From Pseudomonas silesiensis (GTDB lineage: Bacteria; Pseudomonadota; Gammaproteobacteria; Pseudomonadales; Pseudomonadaceae), in assembly GCF_001661075.1 (NCBI RefSeq), contig NZ_CP014870.1, positions 4,484,501-4,548,500 of the forward strand: 64,000 nucleotides of DNA, read 5' to 3'. The translations under genes were made by a program, and so were the position numbers. Positions 26,412-35,600 of the stretch are shown in pieces. Position 1 is the stretch's first letter. Each line of letters starts with the position of its first letter. Below the pieces are notes generated by a model. That model was not told the DNA's origin. It saw nothing but the letters and a program-made list of their open reading frames with translations, and searched no databases.

Positions 26412-26577
26412 GGCGCCCCCTCCGAAGGAATCAATTCGGGCACAACATATCGCGAAACCGCGCCTGGCTGTGCAAGGATGTCACCCTGCCTGAACGCGAA
26501 CCCGTCGGGGCGCTGATCAAACCTCACCGGGGAATCACTGTCCCTCGCAGACGCGACGTTTTTTGCCAAGGATCGAT

Positions 26578-27729
26578 ATGACCAACCTCAACACCCGGAC
26601 CTCGTTCGTTCCCGGTCGCCTGGAACAGATGTCCACGCGCATCGCCTTTTTCATCGCCGGCGCAGGCATTGCCGCGTGGGCCCCGCTGGTGCCGTACGCC
26701 AAGGCCCGGGCCGGGCTGGATGAAGGCACCCTCGGCTTGCTGTTGCTGTGCCTGGGGGTGGGCTCGATCCTGGCCATGCCGATGGCCGGGATCCTGGCCA
26801 CGCGCTTCGGCTGTCGCCGGGTGGCGGTCGGCGGGACGTTGATGATCTGCCTGGCCCTGCCGTTGTTGGCGACGGTCTCATCGATTCCCGCGCTGATTGC
26901 CGCGTTATTTCTGTTCGGCGCCGGGCTGGGCACGGTGGATTCGACGGTGAACCTGCAAGCGGTGATCGTCGAGCGGGCCAGTGGCAAGACCCTGATGTCG
27001 GGTTTTCATGGCCTGTTCAGTCTTGGCGGAATTGTCGGGGCGGCGGGTGTCAGCGCCTTGCTGGGCCTGGGGGTGTCGCCACTGGGGGCGACGCTGGTGG
27101 TGAATGTGGTGCTGCTGATCGCGCTGTGCAAGGCCGCGCCGCACCTGTTGCCCTACGGCAGCGAAAGTTCGGGACCGGCGTTTGCCGTGCCCCACGGCAT
27201 CGTGCTGTTCATCGGCGGGATGTGTTTCATCGTGTTCCTGGCCGAAGGCGCGGCACTGGACTGGAGCGCGGTGTTCCTGGCGCAGGAGCGCGGGATCGAC
27301 ACCGCCTATGCCGGGCTGGGTTATGCGGCATTTGCGCTCACCATGACGGTCGGGCGCCTGACCGGGGATGCAATCGTGCGGCGCCTGGGCGCCACCCGGG
27401 TGATTGTATTCGGCGGATTGACGGCCGCCGGGGGCCTGTTTCTGGCGACGTTCGCGCCGGACTGGGAGATGGCGCTGGTGGGTTATGCGCTGCTGGGGGC
27501 TGGCTGTTCGAACATTGTCCCGGTGTTGTACACCGCCGTGGGTAAACAGACGGTCATGCCCGAAAGCATCGCGGTGCCCGCCATTACCACCCTGGGTTAC
27601 GCCGGGATTCTTGCCGGGCCTGCGGTGATCGGGTTTATCGCCCATGGCAGCAGTTTGAGTTTTGCCTTTGGGTTGATGGCGGTGTTGCTGGTGGCGGTGG
27701 CGATTGGCGGGAAGGTGTTGAAAGTCTGA
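26578..27729 (+). CDS. MFS transporter (YbjJ-like)
   Basis: A 383-residue major facilitator with 12 predicted helices. It starts at 26578 (MTNLNTRTSFV) with CAAGGA upstream. Motifs include AAWAPLVPYAKARAGLDEGTLGLLLLCLGVGS and the long central SGFHGLFSLGGIVGAAG seen in YbjJ-type carriers. The substrate is unknown. It is divergent from the DapF-like gene with 166 bases between them, so the two could share a promoter region and a pathway. Confidence 0.85.
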   Translation: MTNLNTRTSFVPGRLEQMSTRIAFFIAGAGIAAWAPLVPYAKARAGLDEGTLGLLLLCLGVGSILAMPMAGILATRFGCRRVAVGGTLMICLALPLLATVSSIPALIAALFLFGAGLGTVDSTVNLQAVIVERASGKTLMSGFHGLFSLGGIVGAAGVSALLGLGVSPLGATLVVNVVLLIALCKAAPHLLPYGSESSGPAFAVPHGIVLFIGGMCFIVFLAEGAALDWSAVFLAQERGIDTAYAGLGYAAFALTMTVGRLTGDAIVRRLGATRVIVFGGLTAAGGLFLATFAPDWEMALVGYALLGAGCSNIVPVLYTAVGKQTVMPESIAVPAITTLGYAGILAGPAVIGFIAHGSSLSFAFGLMAVLLVAVAIGGKVLKV

Positions 27730-27757
27730 AAAGCTTTGTCGGATGTCGTCGCCTGAT

Positions 27758-28010
27758 ACACCGCTTTCGCCGGCAAGCCTGGCTCCTACAGTCGATCCGT
27801 ATCGTCCACAAATGTTGAGTTCGCCGTAGATCCCCTGTGGGAGCGAGCTTGCTCGCGAAGGCGGCTTGCCTGTCGATAAAGATGGAGCCTGGTACACCGC
27901 TTTCGCCGGCAAGCCTGGCTCCTACAGTTGATCCGTATCGTCCACAAATGGTGTGTCCGCTGAAGATCCCCTGTGGGAGTGAGACCGGCTTGCCGGCGAA
28001 TGAAGACACC
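27758..28010. repeat. Cluster of REP arms in an imperfect tandem duplication
   Basis: A 57-base block starting ACACCGCTTTCGCCGGCAAG occurs at 27758-27814 and again at 27894-27950, nearly identical and 136 bases apart. Each is followed by GATCCCCTGTGGGAG and another REP arm. The whole space between the MFS gene and fecA is made of this. Confidence 0.85.
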
Positions 28011-28018
28011 CCGGCCTA

Positions 28019-30439
28019 TCAGAACCCCACACTGGCCTGCACAAAGAACGTGCGCGGCGCCCCCACGTACATGCCCGAGTTGTTGTCGCTGGAGCGGGTG
28101 AAGTATTGCTTGTCGAAGATGTTCTTCACCCCGGCACCGACTTTCAGGTTCGAAACAGCCGGGCCGAAGTCATAACCGCCGCGCACGTTCCAGGTGACGT
28201 AACCCGGGATGTCGCCGTACTGGCCATCTGCAGTGCCTTCGGTGATGTAATTGCCGCTGAAGCTGCCGTCGGCATTCACCGCAACGCCCGGCGAGCGCTG
28301 TTTGGACTGGGCAAAGGCATCGAGGTTGTAGGTCCAGCGGTTGATGTCGTAACGCAGGCCGGCGGTCGCCACCTGGCGCGAGTAGAACGGCAGGTCACGG
28401 CCCTTGAAACCTGGAATTTCCCCTTCATAGACCGCGCGGGTGTAGGTGAACCCGGCGTTGGCGGTCAGGCCATCAAGGCGTGGGTCCAGTGCCGCCATGT
28501 CGTAGTGCACCGACGCCTCGATGCCCTGGTGCGTGGTCGCGCCGAGGTTGGTCCAGCCCGCGTCGTTGCTGATGTATTGCAACTCTTTATCGAAGTCGAT
28601 GTAGAACAGCGTCACTTCGCCGCCCCACACATCATCGTTGTAGCGGGTGCCGACCTCATAGGTCTTGGCCTTTTCCGGCTCAAGACCATTGGCGGTTTCG
28701 TCACCCGTGCCGCCCTGGCCGAGCTGGAAATATTGCAGGCTGCCGAACGAGGTTTCGTAGTTGGCGAACAGCTTCCAGGCGTCGGACAGGTGATACATCA
28801 CGCTCAGGGCCGGCAACGGTTCGTTGCTTTCGATGCTGCGGCGCTTTTCCGGGACCGGCCGGCCCGCAGTGTCGAGCACCGCGCGGTCGTGCCAGTCGGT
28901 GCTGATGTGTTCGAAGCGGATGCCCGGGGTGATGGTCCAGTTACCCACATCGATCTTGTCGTCGATATACACCGAATTGGCTTCAGTGCCACCGGTACGA
29001 TCCTGGTACACATGCCCGTCCGACCCGGGACGCACCACCGGCTCGTTGTTGACCAGCGCCAGGCGGCTGGCCTCTTCGTGCATGGCTTCCTTGAGGTAGC
29101 GATAACCGACGCTGACTTCCTGGGTGGTCGGGCCGACGTCGAACACACGGGACACCCGCGGCTCGATGCCAAAGGTGTAGTAGGTGCGCGGGAACGAGCC
29201 CAGGGTCTTCTGGTCGCGGGCGGCGATGTTGCTGCCACGGAAACTGTCGGTGTAGTAGGTCAGCACTTCGGCCTGGGTGCGGTCGTCGAGCTGCCGGGTC
29301 CACTTGAACGACACGTCCTTGCGACGCCCGCTGAAGTTGTCGTTGTTGCGGTCGGACTGAAACGGATTGGCGTCGTACTGCGCCTGGGTCAGGCCGCCGG
29401 GCATATCGGCGCTGGCGTCGTAGTAGTGGAAATTGAGGCTGAAATCATCCACATCGGTGGGCGCCCAGTGGGTCTTGAGCAGCACGTCGTCGATGTCGTT
29501 GCCGTGGTTGCGTTCACGGTAACCGTTACCGTTCACCCCCGAGTACAACAGCGCCACGCCGATGCCGTTGTCCGCGGTGCCGCCGACGAATGCCGTGTCG
29601 ATATGCTTCCAGCCACCGTGCTGGGAGGTTTCCAGGGTGCTGCCGATTTCAGCGGAAGCTTTCTCCGGGATCGCCCGGGTCACGAAATTGATCACGCCAC
29701 CGACGTTCTGCGGTCCGTAACGCACGGAACCGGCACCCCGAACCACGTCGATGCTATCGAGGTTGCCGGAAGAAATCGGGGCCATGGACAGTTGCGGCTG
29801 ACCGTACGGCGCGAACGCTGCCGGCACGCCGTCAATCAGCACGGTGGAACGTGGCGACAGGCGCGAGGTCAGGCCGCGCACGCCGACGTTCAGGGAAATG
29901 TCGCTGCCGCCGGTGCCGTTGGCCTCCTGCACTTGCACGCCGGGCACGCGCTTCAACACGTCGCCGACGTTCATCGCGCCTTGCTCGACCATCGCCTCGC
30001 GGCGAATCACGGTACGGGCGCCAGGATGGTTTTGCACCACGGCCGCATCCGCGTCACCGAGCCAGTCGCCGACCACCTTGATGTCGGTCACGCCCAGTTC
30101 CAGCGGGCCATTGGCCGCGGCACCGGGTGCAGGCAGCAAGGTCACCGAACCTTCGTCGATCTGGTAGTGCAGACCGCTGCCTTGCAGCAGCTGGCGCAGC
30201 GCGTCTTCCGGCGAAAGGTCGCCATCCACCGCCGGCGCCTGTTTGCCGGCGACCAGCTCAGGGCTGAAAAACACCTGCAGCGAGGTTTGCTGGCCCAGTT
30301 CACTCAAGGCCTGGCCCAGGGGTTGTGCCGGAATATGAATAGCCTCGGCGGCAAAGGCCTGGGGCAACGCAAGGTTGACCGCCAGTGCGAGGGCCAGGGG
30401 CAACCAAGGGAATTTGTTGTTAGCGGTGGTTTTTTTCAC
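28019..30439 (-). CDS. fecA: TonB-dependent receptor, FecA-like (ferric citrate type)
   Basis: An 806-residue outer-membrane receptor. Signal peptide (to about ALPQAFA, residue 30), then a periplasmic STN signalling domain (about 35-105, IHIPAQPLGQALSELGQQTS) that talks to FecR. The plug follows (about 130-250, with GVRGLTSRLSPRSTVLIDGVPAA and DSIDVVRGAGSVRYGPQNVGGVINFVTR), then a 22-strand barrel ending in the aromatic FFVQASVGF. It is the third gene of fecI-fecR-fecA. The sequence resembles FecA (PA3901 type) in my memory; the ligand ferric citrate is inferred. Confidence 0.88.
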   Translation of the reverse strand: MKKTTANNKFPWLPLALALAVNLALPQAFAAEAIHIPAQPLGQALSELGQQTSLQVFFSPELVAGKQAPAVDGDLSPEDALRQLLQGSGLHYQIDEGSVTLLPAPGAAANGPLELGVTDIKVVGDWLGDADAAVVQNHPGARTVIRREAMVEQGAMNVGDVLKRVPGVQVQEANGTGGSDISLNVGVRGLTSRLSPRSTVLIDGVPAAFAPYGQPQLSMAPISSGNLDSIDVVRGAGSVRYGPQNVGGVINFVTRAIPEKASAEIGSTLETSQHGGWKHIDTAFVGGTADNGIGVALLYSGVNGNGYRERNHGNDIDDVLLKTHWAPTDVDDFSLNFHYYDASADMPGGLTQAQYDANPFQSDRNNDNFSGRRKDVSFKWTRQLDDRTQAEVLTYYTDSFRGSNIAARDQKTLGSFPRTYYTFGIEPRVSRVFDVGPTTQEVSVGYRYLKEAMHEEASRLALVNNEPVVRPGSDGHVYQDRTGGTEANSVYIDDKIDVGNWTITPGIRFEHISTDWHDRAVLDTAGRPVPEKRRSIESNEPLPALSVMYHLSDAWKLFANYETSFGSLQYFQLGQGGTGDETANGLEPEKAKTYEVGTRYNDDVWGGEVTLFYIDFDKELQYISNDAGWTNLGATTHQGIEASVHYDMAALDPRLDGLTANAGFTYTRAVYEGEIPGFKGRDLPFYSRQVATAGLRYDINRWTYNLDAFAQSKQRSPGVAVNADGSFSGNYITEGTADGQYGDIPGYVTWNVRGGYDFGPAVSNLKVGAGVKNIFDKQYFTRSSDNNSGMYVGAPRTFFVQASVGF

Positions 30440-30536
30440 GTCGAACGGAGTCCTGTGGATCGCAAGAGTGTGCGCTTGTTAATGCAAACCAGTTGCAGTT
30501 GGACTAGAAGACGATGAACTCGAAAAAAACCTGAAT

Positions 30537-31520
30537 CTATTTTGAAATTATTTGCTGACTGCCGTCATCGAGGGTCCGCACGGCCACCGGCAGAATGCTT
30601 GGCAACGCCTTGAGCAGCGCGTCGGTGTTGTCGGATTTGAACACGCTGGTCAGGCGCAGATTGCCCACCTTGTCATTGCTGACGGTCAGCGGTTTCTCCC
30701 GATAGCGCGACACTTCCTCGGCGACGTCGCGCAGGCTGGCGTTGTTGAACACCAGCTTGCCGCTGCGCCAGGCGGTCAGTTCCCCCGGATTGACCGCGTA
30801 GGCGGTGGCGACTTTGCCCCGGGTATCGACCCGCGTACCCAGGCCGGCGGTGAGACTGATGAACTCGTTGTCGGCAGCGTCCCGACCCTGGACCTTGACC
30901 GTGCCCTGCTCCACCACGACCCGGGTTTCAGAGGCGTCGCGACGCACGTCGAAGCGGGTGCCGGTGACCGTGACCTTGCCGCTGCCCGCCTCGACCACGA
31001 ACGGCCGATCACTGTCGTGTTCGACGCTGAACATCGCTTCGCCCTGCATCAACTCGATGCGGCGCCGGTCATTTTCGTAGCGCACCTGGACACGACTACG
31101 GCTGTTCAGGTCGATCACCGAACCGTCCGGCAACGCCACCTGCTGTCGCTCCCCCGGGGCGGTGGAAAACTCGGCGGTGTAGATCGCCGGCTGATGCAAC
31201 TGGCTGAACACTCCCAACCCGACTGCCAGGGCCAACACACTGGCGGCCACCGCATAACGCACCAGCGGGCGACGTTTGCCGCGGGAGGGCGGGGTCTCGC
31301 ACAAGGCCTGCAGACGCGCCGCCGGCAGCAGATCAGCCGCCGTCCACAGTCCCTCGAGCAATTGATACTCGTCGCGATGCTGCGGGTGTTCGTTCCGCCA
31401 GCGCTCGAAGCGTCGGCGTTCTTCCACGTCCACGGCCGGTTCCTGCAAACGCACAAACCACTGCGCCGCCTCGTCGCGAACCGTTGTTTGCCCGCACGCG
31501 CAATCACGAGTATCCATCAT
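30537..31520 (-). CDS. fecR: FecR-family anti-sigma regulator
   Basis: A 327-residue inner-membrane signal transducer. The cytoplasmic N-terminus (about 1-90) has DEAAQWFVRLQEP and RFERWRNEHPQHRDEY, the FecI-contacting domain. One membrane helix follows (about 92-108, YAVAASVLALAVGLGVF). The periplasmic FecR domain (GERQQVALPDGSVIDLNSRS, VTGTRFDVRRD) and a C-terminal STN-like region (SLRDVAEEVSRYREKPL) receive the signal from FecA. It starts 40 bases after fecI. ATG codons at 31520 and 31517 are both possible; AGGA fits the first. Confidence 0.9.
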   Translation of the reverse strand: MMDTRDCACGQTTVRDEAAQWFVRLQEPAVDVEERRRFERWRNEHPQHRDEYQLLEGLWTAADLLPAARLQALCETPPSRGKRRPLVRYAVAASVLALAVGLGVFSQLHQPAIYTAEFSTAPGERQQVALPDGSVIDLNSRSRVQVRYENDRRRIELMQGEAMFSVEHDSDRPFVVEAGSGKVTVTGTRFDVRRDASETRVVVEQGTVKVQGRDAADNEFISLTAGLGTRVDTRGKVATAYAVNPGELTAWRSGKLVFNNASLRDVAEEVSRYREKPLTVSNDKVGNLRLTSVFKSDNTDALLKALPSILPVAVRTLDDGSQQIISK

Positions 31521-31560
31521 GGAAGTTCCTGTCTGGCCGGGGATGAGAAGGCGCGGCCGA

Positions 31561-32061
31561 TCATGGTTGCAACCCGTCCAGACGGTCGCGCAAATGCCGC
31601 AGGGTGCGGATCATATACTTTTCCACCATGTTCTTGGACAGCCCCAGGCGGTCGGCGATTTCGGCCTGGGTCAGGCCTTCGATCTTCTGCCAGACGAACA
31701 CCTTGCGGCAGTTGACCGGAAGTTCGGCGAGCGCCCGCTCGATGGAATCAGCCAACTGGATCGCATGCATGAAATGCTCCGGGTCGCCGGACGACGACAC
31801 ACTGTGATCGATCGCCTCCGACTCCATGGCGCCCCGCCGATCCTCCCGCCGGTAACCATCCACCGCGATATTGCGCGCGGTCTGGTGCAAGTACGCCCGG
31901 GGCTGCTCCACCGTTGCCGAATCGGACTCAAGCACCCGCACGAAGGTGTCGTGGGCCAGATCCTCGGCCTGCTGACGATTTCTCAGGCGACGGGTCCAGG
32001 TGCCAACCAACTCTTCGTAATGTTCGAAAAAGCCGTGTCTGCGGGGCAGCTTGGGGGTCAT
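31561..32061 (-). CDS. fecI: ECF sigma factor FecI
   Basis: A 166-residue extracytoplasmic-function sigma factor. Region 2 contains RLRNRQQAEDLAHDTFVRVLE and QPRAYLHQTARNIAVDGYRR. Region 4 contains LAELPVNCRKVFVWQKIEGLTQAEIADRLGLS. The start at 32061 gives a standard FecI length; a longer frame upstream is non-homologous. It heads fecI-fecR-fecA. A Fur-like inverted repeat lies upstream (32089-32107), so iron repression is likely. Confidence 0.9.
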   Translation of the reverse strand: MTPKLPRRHGFFEHYEELVGTWTRRLRNRQQAEDLAHDTFVRVLESDSATVEQPRAYLHQTARNIAVDGYRREDRRGAMESEAIDHSVSSSGDPEHFMHAIQLADSIERALAELPVNCRKVFVWQKIEGLTQAEIADRLGLSKNMVEKYMIRTLRHLRDRLDGLQP

Positions 32062-32088
32062 TGCGGCGTGCTGTGAAGACGGGGCGTG

Positions 32089-32107
32089 AATAGTAATGCT
32101 TCCTATT
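32089..32107 (-). promoter_or_regulatory. Candidate Fur box upstream of fecI
   Basis: Inverted repeat AATAG, nine bases, CTATT within an AT-rich 19-base window, 28 bases before the fecI start. It matches the Fur consensus only loosely. Confidence 0.35.
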
Positions 32108-32140
32108 AACCGGAAGCAATGGATTCCGTCCCGGGTCCAA

Positions 32141-32491
32141 TCAGTGGTCCTGCGCGACCACACGCGGGCCTTTGCGAGTCACTTGCTGGCCCGCCTCGAA
32201 TCGTGCATTGGGCGAGCGCACCGTACTGATATCGCCCTGAGCGTCTTTCACTTCATAAGCTTTTTCCGTGAGACCGGCCGCTTGCTGCACCGAGCCGCCG
32301 ACAAAGAATCCGGCACCCGCACCGATCAGCGCCCCCACAGGTCCGCCCGCCGCACCCACCATCATCCCGGTCAGGGCACCGAAGCCCTTGCCAGCCGTAA
32401 TGTCAGGCACCTCGCGGACCACCTGATCAGCCTGGCAAAGTGGCGAGAGCAACAAACACAGCATAAAGCCCAGAGGTATTGAACGAGTCAT
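32141..32491 (-). CDS. Glycine-zipper periplasmic protein
   Basis: A 116-residue exported protein: signal peptide MTRSIPLGFMLCLLLSPLCQA, then a glycine-zipper hairpin (about 35-75) rich in G-x3-G steps (GFGALTGMMVGAAGGPVGALIGAGAG). A short hydrophilic tail follows. It resembles small YMGG/2TM glycine-zipper proteins of the envelope. There is no lipobox. The adjacent fecI begins 80 bases further left on the same strand, but a shared role is not evident. Confidence 0.75.
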   Translation of the reverse strand: MTRSIPLGFMLCLLLSPLCQADQVVREVPDITAGKGFGALTGMMVGAAGGPVGALIGAGAGFFVGGSVQQAAGLTEKAYEVKDAQGDISTVRSPNARFEAGQQVTRKGPRVVAQDH

Positions 32492-32596
32492 GACGCTTTC
32501 CTTTTTTGGTTCCGTTACCCTCTCGTATCACGATACGTGCCAATATTTATATCCAATAAATTCAATAACTTATAAACACTCGTGGTCTTTTGGACA

Positions 32597-32652
32597 CCCC
32601 GGACAGGGTCTTGATGACCACTGCAAGCCGGTCATAAAGACCCTATCCGGGG
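32597..32652. repeat. Long inverted repeat after the tps operon
   Basis: Arms of 23 bases (32597-32619 and 32630-32652, starting CCCCGGACAGGGTCTTGATG) with 21 of 23 positions paired and a 10-base loop. No T tract follows on either strand. It may act as a transcript-stabilising or Rho-independent-like end structure for tpsA. Confidence 0.7.
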
Positions 32653-32668
32653 ATAATAGGGTGCTGGC

Positions 32669-35600
32669 TTAACTCGCGTCCTCGTCGATCCCCGCTGTCA
32701 ACGATTGGCGATCGAAACGACCGCCAATCGTCCCGGGACCGACTTTGAAGCTGTGCTCACCGGGAACCGAGACCTCGGGTTTACTGCCCTCGGTGGCCGG
32801 TTTCTGCGGCAAATCCAGTCCGCCCCTGACGCTATAGTCGAGGTTGCTCAAGGTCGTGGTGCCAACCCTGGAGTCGCCCAGACCGACGCGGCCTTCAGCT
32901 GAAGCGATCCTTGCGCCCGTCAGTTGCGTCGTGCCATCGACCTTGAGATTCACCCCCTGTGTACCGCTGATGCCGGAAGCCTGGCCGACGCTGTCCTTGT
33001 ACGCATAGGTGCCATCGAACTTGAGGGTCGGTTTGTAATCGAGACCTTTGAGCCCGGTGTTCGGCGCCTGTGCGTCCTGGTCGGCCGGAGCGGCTTTCTT
33101 GCCGGTCAGCCCCAGGTCGAGATCAACCTTGGCCGAGGTCTGGCGGTCCTGAGGGCTTTGCACGTTCAGATTGCCTGCGACCTTACCGCTCACCTTCCCG
33201 GCATCGATCCGCGCTCCCGCCAATTGCACATCGCCCGCACTGTTGAGCTCGACGCTGTCCGCTTTGATCCGGCTGTTCTGCCCGGTCGTGCTGTTGAGGT
33301 AATCAACCCCGACCTTGGCCCCGGCATTCACCCCCAGGTCACTGGACGCGACGCTTTCGCTGGCGGTGGGTGTGCTGCTGCCAAGGTTGCCCCCGGCCTT
33401 CAGGTCTAGATCCCAGTTGCCGCGGTTCTGTGTGGATTGCGCGGACTGCAGCTGGATCCCGCCCTTCTGCGCATCAAAAAGCACGTCCGGCGCGCTCACC
33501 CGGGTGCCTTGCAGGCGGATCGAATCGCCGCGGAACCCGATCCGCTGCTGGCTCTGGAGTTGGCCGCCGGTCAAGGTCCGCGACGCTTCATCCACCCGAC
33601 CGGCATTGAGGTTGAGGTTTAGGTTGCCGGCCTTGTCGATGCTGTTCTCGGTGCTGGTTTTACTGCCGCCCACTTTCAGGCCACCGCCGAGATGGCTGTT
33701 CGTGACGACATGGGTGCCGATCGCCGCTTCCACATCCAGTTTGCCGCCAGCTTCCAGATCTATTGTGCCCGGCAGGTCGATGCGGGTCCCTTGCAGCACC
33801 AGATCGCCGCCGCTGCTCAATGTTACCGGGCCTTGACCCTCGATACTGGCGACCCGGGCCTGGCTGTCCCGGGTCTGGTCACCTTTATAATCGAGCTGCA
33901 CGCCGGCGCCGAGATTGATATTGGTGTCGTTGGTGCCAGGCAAGGTGCCGACTGTCAGCGAGGCGTTGCCGCGCAGGCTGGACGTATCGCTGTCCTGACG
34001 GTCATTGGCCTGATTCAGTGCCAGGTTGCCGCCGGCCTTGACCGTCACGCCGCCCTCCCCGCCATCGAACTGGCTGCCCTCGAACTGCCCGTCGCCACCC
34101 AGATTGATACTCACCCCCTGGCTGCCGGCGTAACGGCCTACCACGGCGGTCGACGTCTCCTCGCGTGTTTGACGGCTGCCTCCCTCACCGCTGCCGGCAA
34201 CGTTCAGGTCTTCCCCGGTCTTGGTGTAGACCCGCACGTCAACCTTGGCGTCCAGCGCCCGATCGTCGCTGCCCTCGGTGATGCTCGCGGCGTTGGCGAT
34301 CAACCGGTCGGCGCTGATGTTGACCTTCCCGGCAGTGGCCTCATACCGGGTGCCCTGGTCCTGCAACAGACCGGCGGCCTTGACGTCCACGGTGCCGCCC
34401 TGAAACTGACTGACTTTATCAATGCCATTTAGCACTTGGCGGCCGGCGCTCTGATGCCCGATGGCGACATCGATCCCGAGATCGGGCTGACCGAGCTTGC
34501 CCAAGGCGCCCACGTCCGGGACCTTGCCGTCGATGGCGCTTTTGACGGCGTCGGCGAGGGGCCGGGTGATGCCTTTAACCTCGAGGTTGACACCAATGTC
34601 CGCCGACCAGTTGCTCTCCTTGTGCGTACTGCTGTCCGTATCCCGCGCCACGCGGTTGTCGATTTCTCCGGCGTCGACCACCAGGCCTTTGCCAGCCGTG
34701 ACCTGCGCCCCTTCGGTGATCAGTTTTTCGGCATCGATGTTCAGGTTGCCGCTGCTCTGGACCGTGCTGGTTTGGGCGGTGGTGGTGGTACGGATATCCC
34801 CGGATGTCGAATGCGCGAAGTCCAGGCCACTGCCCACCCGATCCAGGCCGCCGGTGTAGTAGAGACCGCCGCCGGTGGTGCGCTGCTCCGTCGAGCTGCG
34901 CTGACTGTCTTCTTCGGCCAGCAGTGCAACGGTCTTGCCCTTCAGGGAAGCATCGCCTGCGGTGGCCTGTACCTCAGCGCCCTTGAGCGTCAGATTGCCG
35001 CCGGCCGTCAACTGCACCTCAGCGCCGGTCAGGCCGGAGCCTTGCTGACGCACTTCGTTGCCGGCCAGGGTCTGGGTTTTGTCTTCAAAACGCACGCCTG
35101 CGCGGTACTGGCCGGCGTCCGGGGCGGTCTCCCTGGCGTAGGCATCGAAGCCACGGCGGGCCGTGGTCTGGCTGCTGTCGACCGTGTTCTGGGCCGACTG
35201 CACATTCAGATCGCCCGCCGCCTGCGCATTGAGCGTCCCGCCCGCCTTGACCGTGGAGCCGGCCACTTCGATGTCCCCGGCGCTCTTGAGGGTGAGGTTG
35301 GTGTCCGACGTCAACTCGCTGCGTACCGTGGTGCTGTCCTGAGTGTTTGAGCGAGTTTCATTTTGGCTGATACCGAGAAATTTGTTGTCCTTGTTGTTGG
35401 TGCTGATGTGGGATGTGTCCTGCACGCCATCGATGATCAGCGAACCCCTGTCGCTGATGACGCTGGCCTCTGTGCCGCCGCGCACCTGGCTTCCGCTGAT
35501 GCGTACGTCGTCGGCCTTGACGATCAATTTTCCGGCGGCATTGATCGCGCTGCCCTGGTGCAGGGTCTTGCCCTGATCGGAATCGCCGGTCTTGCCAAAG

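Noticed and set aside
28106..30517. An 803-codon open frame on the plus strand across fecA
   Set aside because: It is the antisense shadow of a high-GC gene. The minus-strand frame has a signal peptide, STN, plug and barrel; the plus-strand translation has no recognisable domain. The same holds for long antisense frames over tpsA, xthA, codB, pvdA, emrB and the BvgS-like gene.
30440..30536. FecI-dependent promoter before fecA
   Set aside because: I looked for a GGAAAT / TC-rich pair on the minus strand and did not find a convincing match, so none is annotated.
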